From Pseudomonadota bacterium (GTDB lineage Bacteria > Pseudomonadota > Gammaproteobacteria > Burkholderiales > Rhodocyclaceae): a stretch of DNA of 39,673 nt. Both the position numbers and the translations under genes were made by a program. The notes under the pieces were generated by a model. That model was not told where the DNA came from. It did no database searches and saw nothing but the letters and a program-made list of their open reading frames with translations. This document shows, piece after piece, positions 18,512 through 25,950 of the stretch. Location: the NCBI GenBank assembly GCA_023459095.1, contig JAEWVQ010000317.1:1-39673 (forward strand), in the 5' to 3' direction. How positions within the stretch are numbered: the first letter of the stretch is position 1; the number at the start of each line of letters is the position of its first letter.

Positions 18512-19387
18512 TCAGCGACGCTGCAGCGCGCCGATGCGCGCCTCGATCGGCGGGTGGGTGGCGAACAGCGCCATCCACCCCGGACGGCCGGCGATGCCGG
18601 CGGTGGCCACGTTCTGCGGCAGCTCGCCCGCCTCCAGCCCACCCAGCCGGCGCAACGCGCTCACCATGGGCTGCGCCGACCCCATCAGCTGCGCGGCGCC
18701 GGCATCGGCGCGAAACTCGCGCTGGCGCGAAAACCACGCGACGATGATGCTCGCGAGCACGCCGAACAGGATGTCGCACACCACCGTCGTCACCATGTAA
18801 CCGATGCCGGGGCCGCTCGCGCTCTCGTCGTTGCGCCGCAGGAAGGCATCCACGAGATAGCCCACCACGCGCGACAGGAAGATGACGAAGGTGTTCACCA
18901 CGCCCTGGATCAGGGTCAGCGTCACCATGTCGCCGTTGGCGACGTGCGCCACTTCGTGCGCGAGCACGGCTTCGACCTCCTCCCGCGACATGGTCTGCAG
19001 CAACCCGGTCGACACCGCGACCAGCGAACTGCGCTTGCTGGCGCCGGTGGCGAAAGCATTGGGCTCGCCGTCGTAGAGGGCGACCTCGGGCATCGGAATT
19101 CCCGCCCCGCGGGCGAGGCGCGCGACCGCATCGACCAGCCACTGCTCGGTGGCGTTGCGCGGCTGCTCGATCACGCGCGCGCCGGTGCTCCATTTGGCGA
19201 TCGGCTTCGACAGCAGCAGCGAGATGAAGGCGCCGCCGAAGCCCATGATCGCCGCGAATGCGAGCAACGAACCCAGATCGAGGCCGTTGGCGGTGAGGAA
19301 GCGGTTCACGCCGAGCAGGCTGGCGACGATGCCGAGGACGACCACCACGGCAAGGTTGGTGGCGAGGAAGAGCAGGATGCGTTTCAT
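18512..19387 (-). CDS. htpX: membrane metalloprotease HtpX
   Basis: A 291-residue M48 protease of the inner membrane that degrades misfolded membrane proteins alongside FtsH. Two N-terminal helices (ILLFLATNLAVVVVLGIVA and SLLAFAAIMGFGGAFISLLL) precede the zinc motif HEVAH (144-148); the third ligand is probably Glu224 in REFRADAGAA. EPNAFATGASKRSSLVAVSTGLL and THPPIEARI are HtpX blocks. The ATG at 19387 has a GGAGA ribosome site 5 bp upstream and gives the standard length; the long upstream extension is spurious. Confidence 0.95.
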   Translation of the reverse strand: MKRILLFLATNLAVVVVLGIVASLLGVNRFLTANGLDLGSLLAFAAIMGFGGAFISLLLSKPIAKWSTGARVIEQPRNATEQWLVDAVARLARGAGIPMPEVALYDGEPNAFATGASKRSSLVAVSTGLLQTMSREEVEAVLAHEVAHVANGDMVTLTLIQGVVNTFVIFLSRVVGYLVDAFLRRNDESASGPGIGYMVTTVVCDILFGVLASIIVAWFSRQREFRADAGAAQLMGSAQPMVSALRRLGGLEAGELPQNVATAGIAGRPGWMALFATHPPIEARIGALQRR

Positions 19388-19582
19388 CGAGATCTCCGTG
19401 GAAAACGAAAGGACGACGCCGGAAGCCTTTGGCGGCGCTTCTTCGAGAGCGGCCGGCGGCCGATGGTTCCAGCCGGCGCGGCGTCGCAACCGGCTACCAC
19501 CCGCGGGCGCGCGCCTTCGCCCACACTCGCCGGGCGCGGCCGGCTGCGGCCGTGCCCACGACAACGCAACGAGGAGACGACG

Positions 19583-20161
19583 ATGGGCAAGAAGATCCTG
19601 ATGATCTGCGGCGATTTCTGCGAAGACTACGAGACCATGGTGCCGTTCCAGGCCCTGCAGGCGGTCGGCCACACCGTGCATGCGGCCTGCCCCGGCAAGA
19701 AGGCCGGCGCCACCATCGCCACCGCGATCCACGACTTCGAGGGCGACCAGACCTACTCCGAGAAGCGCGGCCACAACTTCGCCCTCAACGCGAGCTTCGA
19801 CGAACTCGATCCGCAGGCCTACGACGCTTTGGTCATTCCCGGCGGCCGCGGTCCCGAGTATCTGCGCCTGAACGATGCAGTGATTGCCGCCGTGCGTCAC
19901 TTCTTCGCCGCCGGCAAGCCGGTGGCTGCGGTCTGCCACGGCGCGCAACTGCTCGCCGGTGCGCGCGTGCTGGAAGGGCGGCGGTGCTCGGCCTATCCGG
20001 CCTGCCGCGCCGAGGTCGAACTCGCCGGCGGCCACTATGCCGACATCCCCATCGACCAGGCGGTGACCGACGGCAATCTGGTGAGCGCACCGGCATGGCC
20101 GGCGCATCCGGCGTGGATCGCGCAATTCCTTGCCCTGCTCGGCACCCGCATCGCGCACTGA
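19583..20161 (+). CDS. DJ-1/PfpI family protein
   Basis: A 192-residue class I glutamine-amidotransferase-like protein. The nucleophile Cys118 lies in AAVCHGAQLLAGA, and VIPGGRGPEYLR is the family loop with the supporting acidic residue. Similar proteins act as glyoxalases/deglycases or chaperone-like stress proteins, and some as PfpI-type proteases. The specific activity cannot be read from the sequence. GAGGAG sits 9 bp before the start. It is divergent from htpX across 195 bp, which is compatible with a shared stress response. Confidence 0.88.
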   Translation: MGKKILMICGDFCEDYETMVPFQALQAVGHTVHAACPGKKAGATIATAIHDFEGDQTYSEKRGHNFALNASFDELDPQAYDALVIPGGRGPEYLRLNDAVIAAVRHFFAAGKPVAAVCHGAQLLAGARVLEGRRCSAYPACRAEVELAGGHYADIPIDQAVTDGNLVSAPAWPAHPAWIAQFLALLGTRIAH

Positions 20162-20246
20162 ACGGCCGAGGCGGCGGCCGCGCTGTGCACGGGTGCGGCG
20201 CGGCCTACAATGACCGCATCGTCCGTCCTCCCGTGGAACTCCGATC

Positions 20247-20648
20247 ATGTGCGAGATCTTCACCCGCGCCGACCCCGGGCTCTATGCCAGCCGCGCGCGT
20301 TCGGTACGGCTGCACGGCGTCGCCACCAGCATCCGTCTGGAGAACATCTTCTGGCAGGTGCTGGAGGAAATCGGTGCCCGCGACGGACTCAGCGTGCCGC
20401 GGCTGGTGGCGCGCCTGCACGACGAGTTGAGCGCCGCCGGCGCGCTCGACGATCGCGCCAACTTCGCCTCCTTCCTGCGCGTGAGCTGCACCCGCTATCT
20501 GCAGCTGCAGATCGCCGGGCTGATTCCCGCCGACGGCGCAGTGCCGATCCGCGCGCTCGACGCCCGTGCCGTGCTCGCCGGCGAGCGCGCCCGCGTTGGC
20601 GCGGCGCGCAGCAAAGCTCAGCGCGCGGCGATCAGCGCCGCGGCGTAG
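20247..20648 (+). CDS. ribbon-helix-helix domain protein
   Basis: A 133-residue protein. An N-terminal strand-helix-helix unit (SVRLHGVATSIRLENIFWQVLEEIG then LSVPRLVARLHDEL, about 19-60) fits the RHH_4-type ribbon-helix-helix family. A helical region with SFLRVSCTRYLQLQIAG (about 75-91) follows, then an alanine/arginine-rich tail. RHH proteins dimerise and bind DNA through a paired strand, so a regulator is plausible. The target is unknown and no partner toxin is seen. A TACAAT hexamer (20206-20211) could be its -10. Its end overlaps the acpH gene by 31 bp on the opposite strand. Confidence 0.75.
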   Translation: MCEIFTRADPGLYASRARSVRLHGVATSIRLENIFWQVLEEIGARDGLSVPRLVARLHDELSAAGALDDRANFASFLRVSCTRYLQLQIAGLIPADGAVPIRALDARAVLAGERARVGAARSKAQRAAISAAA

Positions 20649-21214
20649 GCCCGTGCATCGGGCAGAAATTCGAGGCAATCGGCCTCGAAGCCGGCGTAGT
20701 CGCGCAGCAGTTCGGCACCCGCGCCTGCGAGCGCGTTCGGGCGGCGCAGGCGGCGGTGGGCCATGGCGTCGAGCGCGCCGGCGATGCGCTGCGGTTCGCG
20801 ATAGCCGGCGAACCAGTCGTCGGCCGCCATCGCCTGGAACATGGGCATGAACGCCGCGGGCAGCGGCTCCGGGAAGCTGCCGAGCAAGGCGTAGGTGTCG
20901 GCGGCGAAGGCTTCCAGCGCCTGCGCGCTGAAGCGCGCCCAGTGGCGGGCGAGGAAGTGGTCGTAGAACATGTCCACCATGATCCCCGACACCCGCCGGC
21001 GCTCGGCGCTGATGCGTGCCCGGCTGCGCTGGAAGGCGGGATGACGGTCGGCATAGCTGTCGATGCGGCGATGCAACATCACGCCTGCGGCCAGCGCCGG
21101 CGACAGCCCCGGCGGCAGCGGTTCGAGCCGCCCCTTGACGAAATCGCCGATCACGCCGCCGACGCGATCGGCCGGCTGCGCGCCGGCGAGCAGCGCATGG
21201 GCGAGAAAATTCAT
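20618..21214 (-). CDS. acpH: ACP phosphodiesterase (AcpH family)
   Basis: A 198-residue protein starting MNFLAHALLAG, the AcpH/DUF479 signature. VGGVIGDFVKGRL and GVMLHRRIDSYADRHPAFQRSR carry the Asp/His residues expected for this HD-like metal-dependent fold, and GIMVDMFYDHFLARHW is conserved in the family. It removes the phosphopantetheine arm from acyl carrier protein, returning holo-ACP to apo-ACP. It is the last gene of a four-gene minus-strand run, 25 bp after yaeQ. Its last ten codons overlap the ribbon-helix-helix gene. Confidence 0.9.
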   Translation of the reverse strand: MNFLAHALLAGAQPADRVGGVIGDFVKGRLEPLPPGLSPALAAGVMLHRRIDSYADRHPAFQRSRARISAERRRVSGIMVDMFYDHFLARHWARFSAQALEAFAADTYALLGSFPEPLPAAFMPMFQAMAADDWFAGYREPQRIAGALDAMAHRRLRRPNALAGAGAELLRDYAGFEADCLEFLPDARAYAAALIAAR

Positions 21215-21239
21215 CGTTCGCCTCCGCCGGGGCGCGCGT

Positions 21240-21788
21240 TCAGGCCGCCGGCGCGCCCATCAGCAGGCGCGGCTCGACCTGCACCGACTCCTCGCCGTTG
21301 GTGACCCAGACGTGGCCGTCCTGCACCGTGCATTGCAGGCGCATGCCGCGGCCGGTGAGGCGGGCAAGCGCGGGCGCGATCTCGGGGGCGATGTTGAGCA
21401 CGGTCAGGTTGCCCTGGCGGGCGAGCTTGTCGCGCACCCCGTTCCACCAGATGTCGGCAGCGCGCCCGTAGCTGAGCACGACCACGTGGTCGGCGCGCCC
21501 GCAGGCCTTGCGCACCCACTTCTCGTCGGGCTGGCCGACGTCGATCCAGCGCTCGATCCGGCCGGTGAGATCCTTCTGCCACAGGTCGGGTTCGTCATCG
21601 ACGCACAGGCCCTTGCCGAAACCGAGCGCGGGATCGGCGTACAGCGTGAACGCGAGCAGGCGCACCATCAGGCGCTCGTCGGTCTCCGAGGGGTGGCGCG
21701 CCAGGGTCAGCGCGTGATCGCCGTAGTAGTTGCGGTCCATGTCCGCAATCTGCAGTTCGGCCTTGTAAACCGTTGCCTTGAGAGCCAT
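21240..21788 (-). CDS. yaeQ: YaeQ family protein
   Basis: A 182-residue protein starting MALKATVYKAELQIADMDRNYY, with HPSETDERLMVRLLAFTLYA, EPDLWQKDLTGRIERWIDVG and WWNGVRDKL, all close to YaeQ. Structures place YaeQ in the PD-(D/E)xK nuclease-like fold, but its cellular role is unsettled; an early link to RfaH was not upheld. Length equals the E. coli protein (about 181). It lies 10 bp downstream of an unknown protein gene and 25 bp before acpH. Confidence 0.93.
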   Translation of the reverse strand: MALKATVYKAELQIADMDRNYYGDHALTLARHPSETDERLMVRLLAFTLYADPALGFGKGLCVDDEPDLWQKDLTGRIERWIDVGQPDEKWVRKACGRADHVVVLSYGRAADIWWNGVRDKLARQGNLTVLNIAPEIAPALARLTGRGMRLQCTVQDGHVWVTNGEESVQVEPRLLMGAPAA

Positions 21789-21798
21789 CCGCGCGTCC

Positions 21799-22602
21799 TC
21801 AGTGCACCGTGCCCGCGGGCCGGTTGGCGCGCTGCCAGGCGATCACCGCCTGGGTCGCGTGCGCCATCACCGCATCGCGCTGCGCTGCGGGCAGTTCGCG
21901 GGCAAGCGCGGCAAACAGCGCCTGCGTGGCCTCCTGGCCGATGCCGTCGGCGGCGAGGCCTTCGGCAAGGCAGCGCAGCTGGATGTGGGCGAGCGCATCG
22001 GCGACCAGGCGCCAGCCGGCGACCGGCATGTCGCGTACCAGCGCCAGCAGCAGGCCGCCGAGCTGGGCGGCGAGGCGCAGGGCCTCGTCGCGTTCCTCGC
22101 TGGCGATCGCCGAATGCCACAGCGCAAGGTGGATGCCGCGGCGCAGCTCGACCTTGAAGTCGATCGCGTTCTCCTCGCGACCGGCCACCGCGTCGAACTG
22201 CTGCAGAAAGCGCGCTTCGTCCTCGGGGCTTAGCCCGGTGCGCAGTGCACCGACCAGTTCGCTCAGCCCCGGCAGCGCGACGAGGCCGAAGGCCTGGCTC
22301 CAGGCCAGCCCCCATTGATCGATCCCGGTGAGGAGCAGCGCCAGGCGCAGGGCGCGGGCGTCATCGCCGCCGCCGGCCTGCGCCCAGTTGGCGAGCGCGC
22401 CGCGCAGTTCGCCGACACCGGCGGCACGCGCGCTGTCGTCGGCCTCGACGGTGAGGCGGAACACACGTGCGAACGCATCCTGCGCCATGTGCGCCGCCTG
22501 ACGCTGGATGTCGGGGGCGACGAGGGAAGCGAGGGGGTCGGCCGGAAGGATGGATTCGGCGGATTCAGCCGCAGCGGCTGCGGGCGGGGGCGACGCGGAC
22601 AT
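21799..22602 (-). CDS. conserved-looking protein of unknown function, 267 residues
   Basis: A leucine/alanine-rich, probably all-helical cytosolic protein. A disordered alanine/proline/serine-rich N-terminus (about 1-20) is followed by helices such as FARVFRLTVEADDSARAAGV, ARALRLALLLTGIDQWGLAW and EALRLAAQLGGLLLALV. There is no signal peptide, and the hydrophobic helices are too short and charged to be clear membrane spans. I do not recognise a family. Codon bias and the tight spacing to yaeQ (10 bp) support a real gene. The ATG at 22602 is chosen because the longer frame overlaps the HAD gene. Confidence 0.65.
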   Translation of the reverse strand: MSASPPPAAAAAESAESILPADPLASLVAPDIQRQAAHMAQDAFARVFRLTVEADDSARAAGVGELRGALANWAQAGGGDDARALRLALLLTGIDQWGLAWSQAFGLVALPGLSELVGALRTGLSPEDEARFLQQFDAVAGREENAIDFKVELRRGIHLALWHSAIASEERDEALRLAAQLGGLLLALVRDMPVAGWRLVADALAHIQLRCLAEGLAADGIGQEATQALFAALARELPAAQRDAVMAHATQAVIAWQRANRPAGTVH

Positions 22603-22694
22603 GAAGGGGTTCCGGAGAGCGGGCGCACATTGTGCCGAGGCCGCGCGCGCCGGGCAATCGCCGCGCCCCGCCCGCGCATCCCGCCGACGGCCGC

Positions 22695-23207
22695 TCAGGC
22701 GGCGCCGGAGTTGGCCCAGCGCAGGCGCGGGCGCGGCACTGCGGCCTGCTGCTGGCCCAGGCGGAAATCCTGCAGCAGGCGGCGCAGCACCGCCGCGTCC
22801 TCGTCGCAAAAACCGCGCTTGAAGTCGGTGAGCACCAGACGCGAGCGCGTCAGCCAATTGCCGGGCGCGTCATCGATCGCGCACCAGTTGGCACAGGTGA
22901 TGTCGGGCACGTGCTGGGCCAGCCACAGCATGGCCTCGCGTTCGCGCAGGCCGTGGAGATCGACGCCGCGCTTGGGCAGCATGTGCGGAGTGGCGCCGGC
23001 GACACGCGGGCGGATGTCCTCGGAGAAGCGCGCCACCAGCTTCTGCAGCGAGAACAGCATGCGCCAGTCCGAGGCGATGACCAGTCGGGCCTCGTCGAAC
23101 TCGCGCAGCACGGTCTCGATCAGCGGCAGGCAGCGGAAGTCCTCGACCTCGCCCCACGGATGGGTGACGCCATCGAAGTCGATGAAGATGTAAGTCACTT
23201 GAGACAT
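22695..23207 (-). CDS. HAD-superfamily protein, SAK-HAD-like
   Basis: A 170-residue protein. Motif I is FIDFDGVTHPWG (Asp10, Asp12), motif II LVIASDWRM and the acidic motif IDDAPGNWL. This fits the small HAD group named for RNA-repair-associated proteins (HAD_SAK type), which lacks a large cap. Phosphatase activity is plausible; the substrate is unknown. The ATG at 23207 places motif I at the usual distance from the N-terminus, and a 29-residue upstream extension is not family-like. It is first in the run HAD, unknown protein, yaeQ, acpH. Confidence 0.8.
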   Translation of the reverse strand: MSQVTYIFIDFDGVTHPWGEVEDFRCLPLIETVLREFDEARLVIASDWRMLFSLQKLVARFSEDIRPRVAGATPHMLPKRGVDLHGLREREAMLWLAQHVPDITCANWCAIDDAPGNWLTRSRLVLTDFKRGFCDEDAAVLRRLLQDFRLGQQQAAVPRPRLRWANSGAA

Positions 23208-23289
23208 GGGGGCTCGCTTGGGCGTCGCTTGAATTCGCTTCTGGATCGAAGAACCGCAGGGGTCCGGAAAACCATTTCGCCGTGACGGC

Positions 23290-23318
23290 TTCATGGATGT
23301 TGCAATGCAGAATATACT
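23290..23318 (+). promoter_or_regulatory. probable fabI promoter
   Basis: TATACT (23313-23318, 5 of 6 to consensus) with TTCATG 17 bp upstream lies in the AT-richest part of the 260-bp HAD/fabI divergent region. It implies an untranslated leader of about 140 bases. I see nothing else definite in the gap. Confidence 0.4.
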
Positions 23319-23467
23319 TCAAACATGATGGACGCGAGCAGGCACGCCATGTGGATCGTACCGCCGTCGCGGCGCTGTCATGCAGGCGTGCTTCAATGTC
23401 CCGCGGCCCCGCTGCCGCTGCTCTCCCACGCACTCATTCCACCCCTCATCTGAAACGGAGCCACACG

Positions 23468-24247
23468 ATGACCCCGATCATCAATCTGGAAGGCAAGGTC
23501 GGCCTGATTACCGGCATCGCCAACGAGAAATCGATTTCGACCGGTGTCGCCGAGGCCTGCGCCCAGGCGGGCGCCAAGCTGATCATCACCTACCAGAACG
23601 ACAAGACCCGCGCCTTCATCGAGCCGGTGGTCAACCGCCTCGGCGTCACCGACGTGCTGCTGCTCGACGTCACCCGGCCGGAAACCATGGATGCGGTGTT
23701 CGCCGACATCGAAGCCAAGCACGGCAAGCTCGACTTCGCCATCCACAGCATGGCCTTCGCCAAGCGCGACGACCTGCACGGCCGCGTGGTCGACACCTCG
23801 GCCGACGGCTTCGCGCTCGCCATGGACGTGTCCACGCACTCCTTCATCCGCCTCGCGCGCAAGGCCGAACCGCTGCTCGAGAAGGCCGGCGGCGGCTCGC
23901 TGATCACGATGACCTATCTGGGCTCGGAAAAGGTCATCCCCAACTACGGCGTGATGGGGCTGTGCAAGGCTGCGCTCGAAGCGGCCACCCGCTACCTCGC
24001 CGCCGAGCTCGGCCAGAAGGGCATCCGCGTCAACGCGGTGTCGCCCGGGCCGCTGATGACGCGCGCCGCGTCCGGCATCTCCGGTTTCGACGGCCTGATG
24101 GCGGCCGCGGTCGAGCGTTCGCCGATGCACAGCCTGGTGACGCCGGACGACATCGGCGCGCTCACCGCCTTCCTCGTCTCCGACGCCGGGCGGTTGATTT
24201 CGGGCGGCGTGCATTTCGTCGACGCCGGCTACAACATCATGGGCTGA
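23468..24247 (+). CDS. fabI: enoyl-[acyl-carrier-protein] reductase (NADH), FabI type
   Basis: A 259-residue short-chain reductase of the FabI group, which carries out the last step of each fatty-acid elongation cycle. Cofactor block GLITGIANEKSISTGVA matches FabI. The catalytic pair Tyr160 and Lys167 (NYGVMGLCK) and the upstream Tyr150 (MTYLGSEK) keep the exact spacing of E. coli Tyr146/156/163. It differs from the commonest betaproteobacterial FabI (GFLAGKRILITG start) by its MTPIINLEGKVGLITG start, so it may be a second, divergent copy. Two genes of uncertain role follow, the first 14 bp away. Confidence 0.88.
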   Translation: MTPIINLEGKVGLITGIANEKSISTGVAEACAQAGAKLIITYQNDKTRAFIEPVVNRLGVTDVLLLDVTRPETMDAVFADIEAKHGKLDFAIHSMAFAKRDDLHGRVVDTSADGFALAMDVSTHSFIRLARKAEPLLEKAGGGSLITMTYLGSEKVIPNYGVMGLCKAALEAATRYLAAELGQKGIRVNAVSPGPLMTRAASGISGFDGLMAAAVERSPMHSLVTPDDIGALTAFLVSDAGRLISGGVHFVDAGYNIMG

Positions 24248-24261
24248 GGCCGGAGCGCACG

Positions 24262-24858
24262 ATGATCGATCTTGCCACGGCACGGGCCCGCGTCGGCCGC
24301 GGCGGCGTGGTCCTCCCCGACCCCGTTCCCGCCCATCCGCTGCTCGACGGCAGGCCGGAAATCGGCCGTGGCGAGTATTCCATCGTGCTCGACAAGGGCG
24401 ACGGCGAGCGCGTCTACAAAGTGGTCAGCTCGCCCGCCGACTATTTCCTGTACACCGCCGACGACCGCCCCCGCGGCGAGCATTTTCCGGTGGTGTATGC
24501 CGATCACGGGGTGATCGGCCGCGCGCAGTCGGGCTACCCCTTCCATCTGCTGGAAATGGAGCGTCTATACCCGCTGCCCGACAGCTCGCCGGCGAGCGAC
24601 CTCGCCACCCGGCTGATCGAGGTCTATTGGTCGGCCTGCGAGCAGTGGAGCCGGCTGGGCATGGACATGGGGCGCATCGCCCTCCACCACATGACGCTCA
24701 CTCCGGAATCGCTCGACGCGCGCATGACGGAGGCGCTGAAGGCGCTGTCCGATTTCGTCGAGGAGTATCAGGTGCTGCCCGACATCCTCAACGCCAACAA
24801 CCTGATGATGCGCAAGGACGGCACCCTGGTGTTCTCCGACCCGGTGTTCCTCGGCTGA
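24262..24858 (+). CDS. very small protein-kinase-like protein
   Basis: A 198-residue protein I do not know by name, but the kinase landmarks occur in order. A glycine-rich loop IGRGEYSIV (34-42) is followed by Lys53 in VYKVV. A catalytic-loop-like LPDILNANNLMM has Asp174 and Asn179 at the canonical +5 spacing. Asp193 in FSDPVF sits where the DFG aspartate belongs, 14 residues after Asn179. The expected His/Arg before Asp174 is replaced by Pro. Only about 120 residues separate Lys53 and Asp174, so this would be a minimal kinase fold. It could be an active small kinase, a pseudokinase or a chance resemblance. It starts 14 bp after fabI and is probably co-transcribed. Confidence 0.6.
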   Translation: MIDLATARARVGRGGVVLPDPVPAHPLLDGRPEIGRGEYSIVLDKGDGERVYKVVSSPADYFLYTADDRPRGEHFPVVYADHGVIGRAQSGYPFHLLEMERLYPLPDSSPASDLATRLIEVYWSACEQWSRLGMDMGRIALHHMTLTPESLDARMTEALKALSDFVEEYQVLPDILNANNLMMRKDGTLVFSDPVFLG

Positions 24859-24907
24859 GGCGGGCTTTGCGCGTATGATCGGCGACATGACTCACGGAGC
24901 CGCCGCC

Positions 24908-25549
24908 ATGCCCCCCGACGACGCCCACGATACCCCGCCGGGGCCGCGCCCCGCGTCGATCGGCATTCCCCGCAGCGCCGCCTTCGATGCTCCCGCCTTC
25001 GAGCGCGCGGTCGGCGATCTGCTGCGCGCCTGCGGTGTCGCTCCCGACTCGCCCCATACCGGGCGCACCGCGCAGCGCGTGCGCGAGTTGTGGCAGCGGC
25101 GGCTGTTGGGCGGTTACGATCTCGACCCCGCGGAGGCCCTCGGCGACGGCTTCGCCGACGAGCGCCGCGACATGGTGGTGGTGCGCGGCATCGCCATCCA
25201 CGGCGTGTGCCCGCATCATCTGGTGCCGTTCCGTGGCGTCGCCCACGTCGCCTACCTGCCCGGCGGCCGCCTGCACGGCTTCGGCCGCATCGCCCGCCTG
25301 GTCGACGCGATCGGCCACCGCTTCACCTATCAGGAGTGGATGACGCGCGACATCGCCGACGCCCTGATGCGCCACGGCCAGGCCGCGGGCGCGGCCTGCG
25401 TGATCGAGGCGGAACAGTTGTGCCTGCTGCTCGGCGAGGACCGGCGCGGCGACGAACGCGTGGTCACCCAGGCCTACGCGGGCGAATTCGAACACCAGCC
25501 GCAGCTGCGCAACGAATTCCTGCGCGCGATCGCACCGTGCCCGCTCTGA
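24908..25549 (+). CDS. GTP cyclohydrolase I (FolE) homologue with altered active site
   Basis: A 213-residue protein clearly of the FolE fold. GVCPHHLVPFRGVAHVAYLP carries zinc ligands Cys101 and His104, and Cys172 in EAEQLCLLL matches the third, with the same 71-residue spacing as E. coli Cys110/Cys181. Several catalytic positions differ. His179 of E. coli is Gln170, Arg185 is Gly176, Glu111 is Pro102, and the GLSK substrate loop is GFGR (124-127). The C-terminal NEFLRAI is retained. It may be a paralogue with another substrate or reduced activity rather than the folate enzyme. A GGAG site 9 bp upstream supports the ATG at 24908. It follows the kinase-like gene by 49 bp. Confidence 0.8.
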   Translation: MPPDDAHDTPPGPRPASIGIPRSAAFDAPAFERAVGDLLRACGVAPDSPHTGRTAQRVRELWQRRLLGGYDLDPAEALGDGFADERRDMVVVRGIAIHGVCPHHLVPFRGVAHVAYLPGGRLHGFGRIARLVDAIGHRFTYQEWMTRDIADALMRHGQAAGAACVIEAEQLCLLLGEDRRGDERVVTQAYAGEFEHQPQLRNEFLRAIAPCPL

Positions 25550-25583
25550 GCCGTGCGCCGGCCGCGGTGCGGTCGCGATCGAC

Positions 25584-25916
25584 TCAATACAGCCCGGGAT
25601 CGCGCTGCGCGCGGTGCGCCGACAGCTCGAGCATCACCACTTCACGGCCGAGCAGCATCACCGAGCCGCGATGGCGGTCGTAGCCCGAACCGGAGTATTC
25701 GAACTCATACACCCGGCGCAGCGCGAAACGCCCGTCGTCGTCGCGCGCCGGGCGCAGCGAGCTGCCGGCGACGGTGTCGTCGAGCAACTGCACACCTTCG
25801 CGTCGGCATGCCGCGCGCGCCGCGGCGACGCCGACCTCCCTCGCCTTCAGGCTGTCGAACCAGAACCAGGCCACGAGGCCAAGCAGCAACAGGGCGAGGA
25901 GTTCGGCAAAGGACAT
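25584..25916 (-). CDS. DUF3301 family protein
   Basis: A 110-residue protein with one N-terminal membrane helix (LLALLLLGLVAWFWFDSL), then a compact domain with AREVGVAAARAACRREGVQLLDDTVA, RRVYEFEYSGSGYDRHRGSV and MLELS. This layout matches DUF3301, a short single-pass family of unknown function in beta- and gammaproteobacteria. It lies 34 bp downstream of the phosphate transporter gene on the same strand and converges on the FolE-like gene with a 34-bp gap. Confidence 0.82.
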   Translation of the reverse strand: MSFAELLALLLLGLVAWFWFDSLKAREVGVAAARAACRREGVQLLDDTVAGSSLRPARDDDGRFALRRVYEFEYSGSGYDRHRGSVMLLGREVVMLELSAHRAQRDPGLY

Positions 25917-25950
25917 GGGCGGGGGCGCAGCAAGCTCGATCCGGGGCGGA

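Noticed and set aside
18512..20263. 583-codon frame read as a longer HtpX
   Set aside because: Only the last 291 codons are HtpX. The upstream part overlaps the PfpI gene on the opposite strand and lacks a domain; the ATG at 19387 has a good ribosome site.
20247..20648. antitoxin of a toxin-antitoxin pair (ribbon-helix-helix gene)
   Set aside because: No small toxin-like gene is adjacent on the same strand: the neighbours are a DJ-1/PfpI gene and the convergent acpH.
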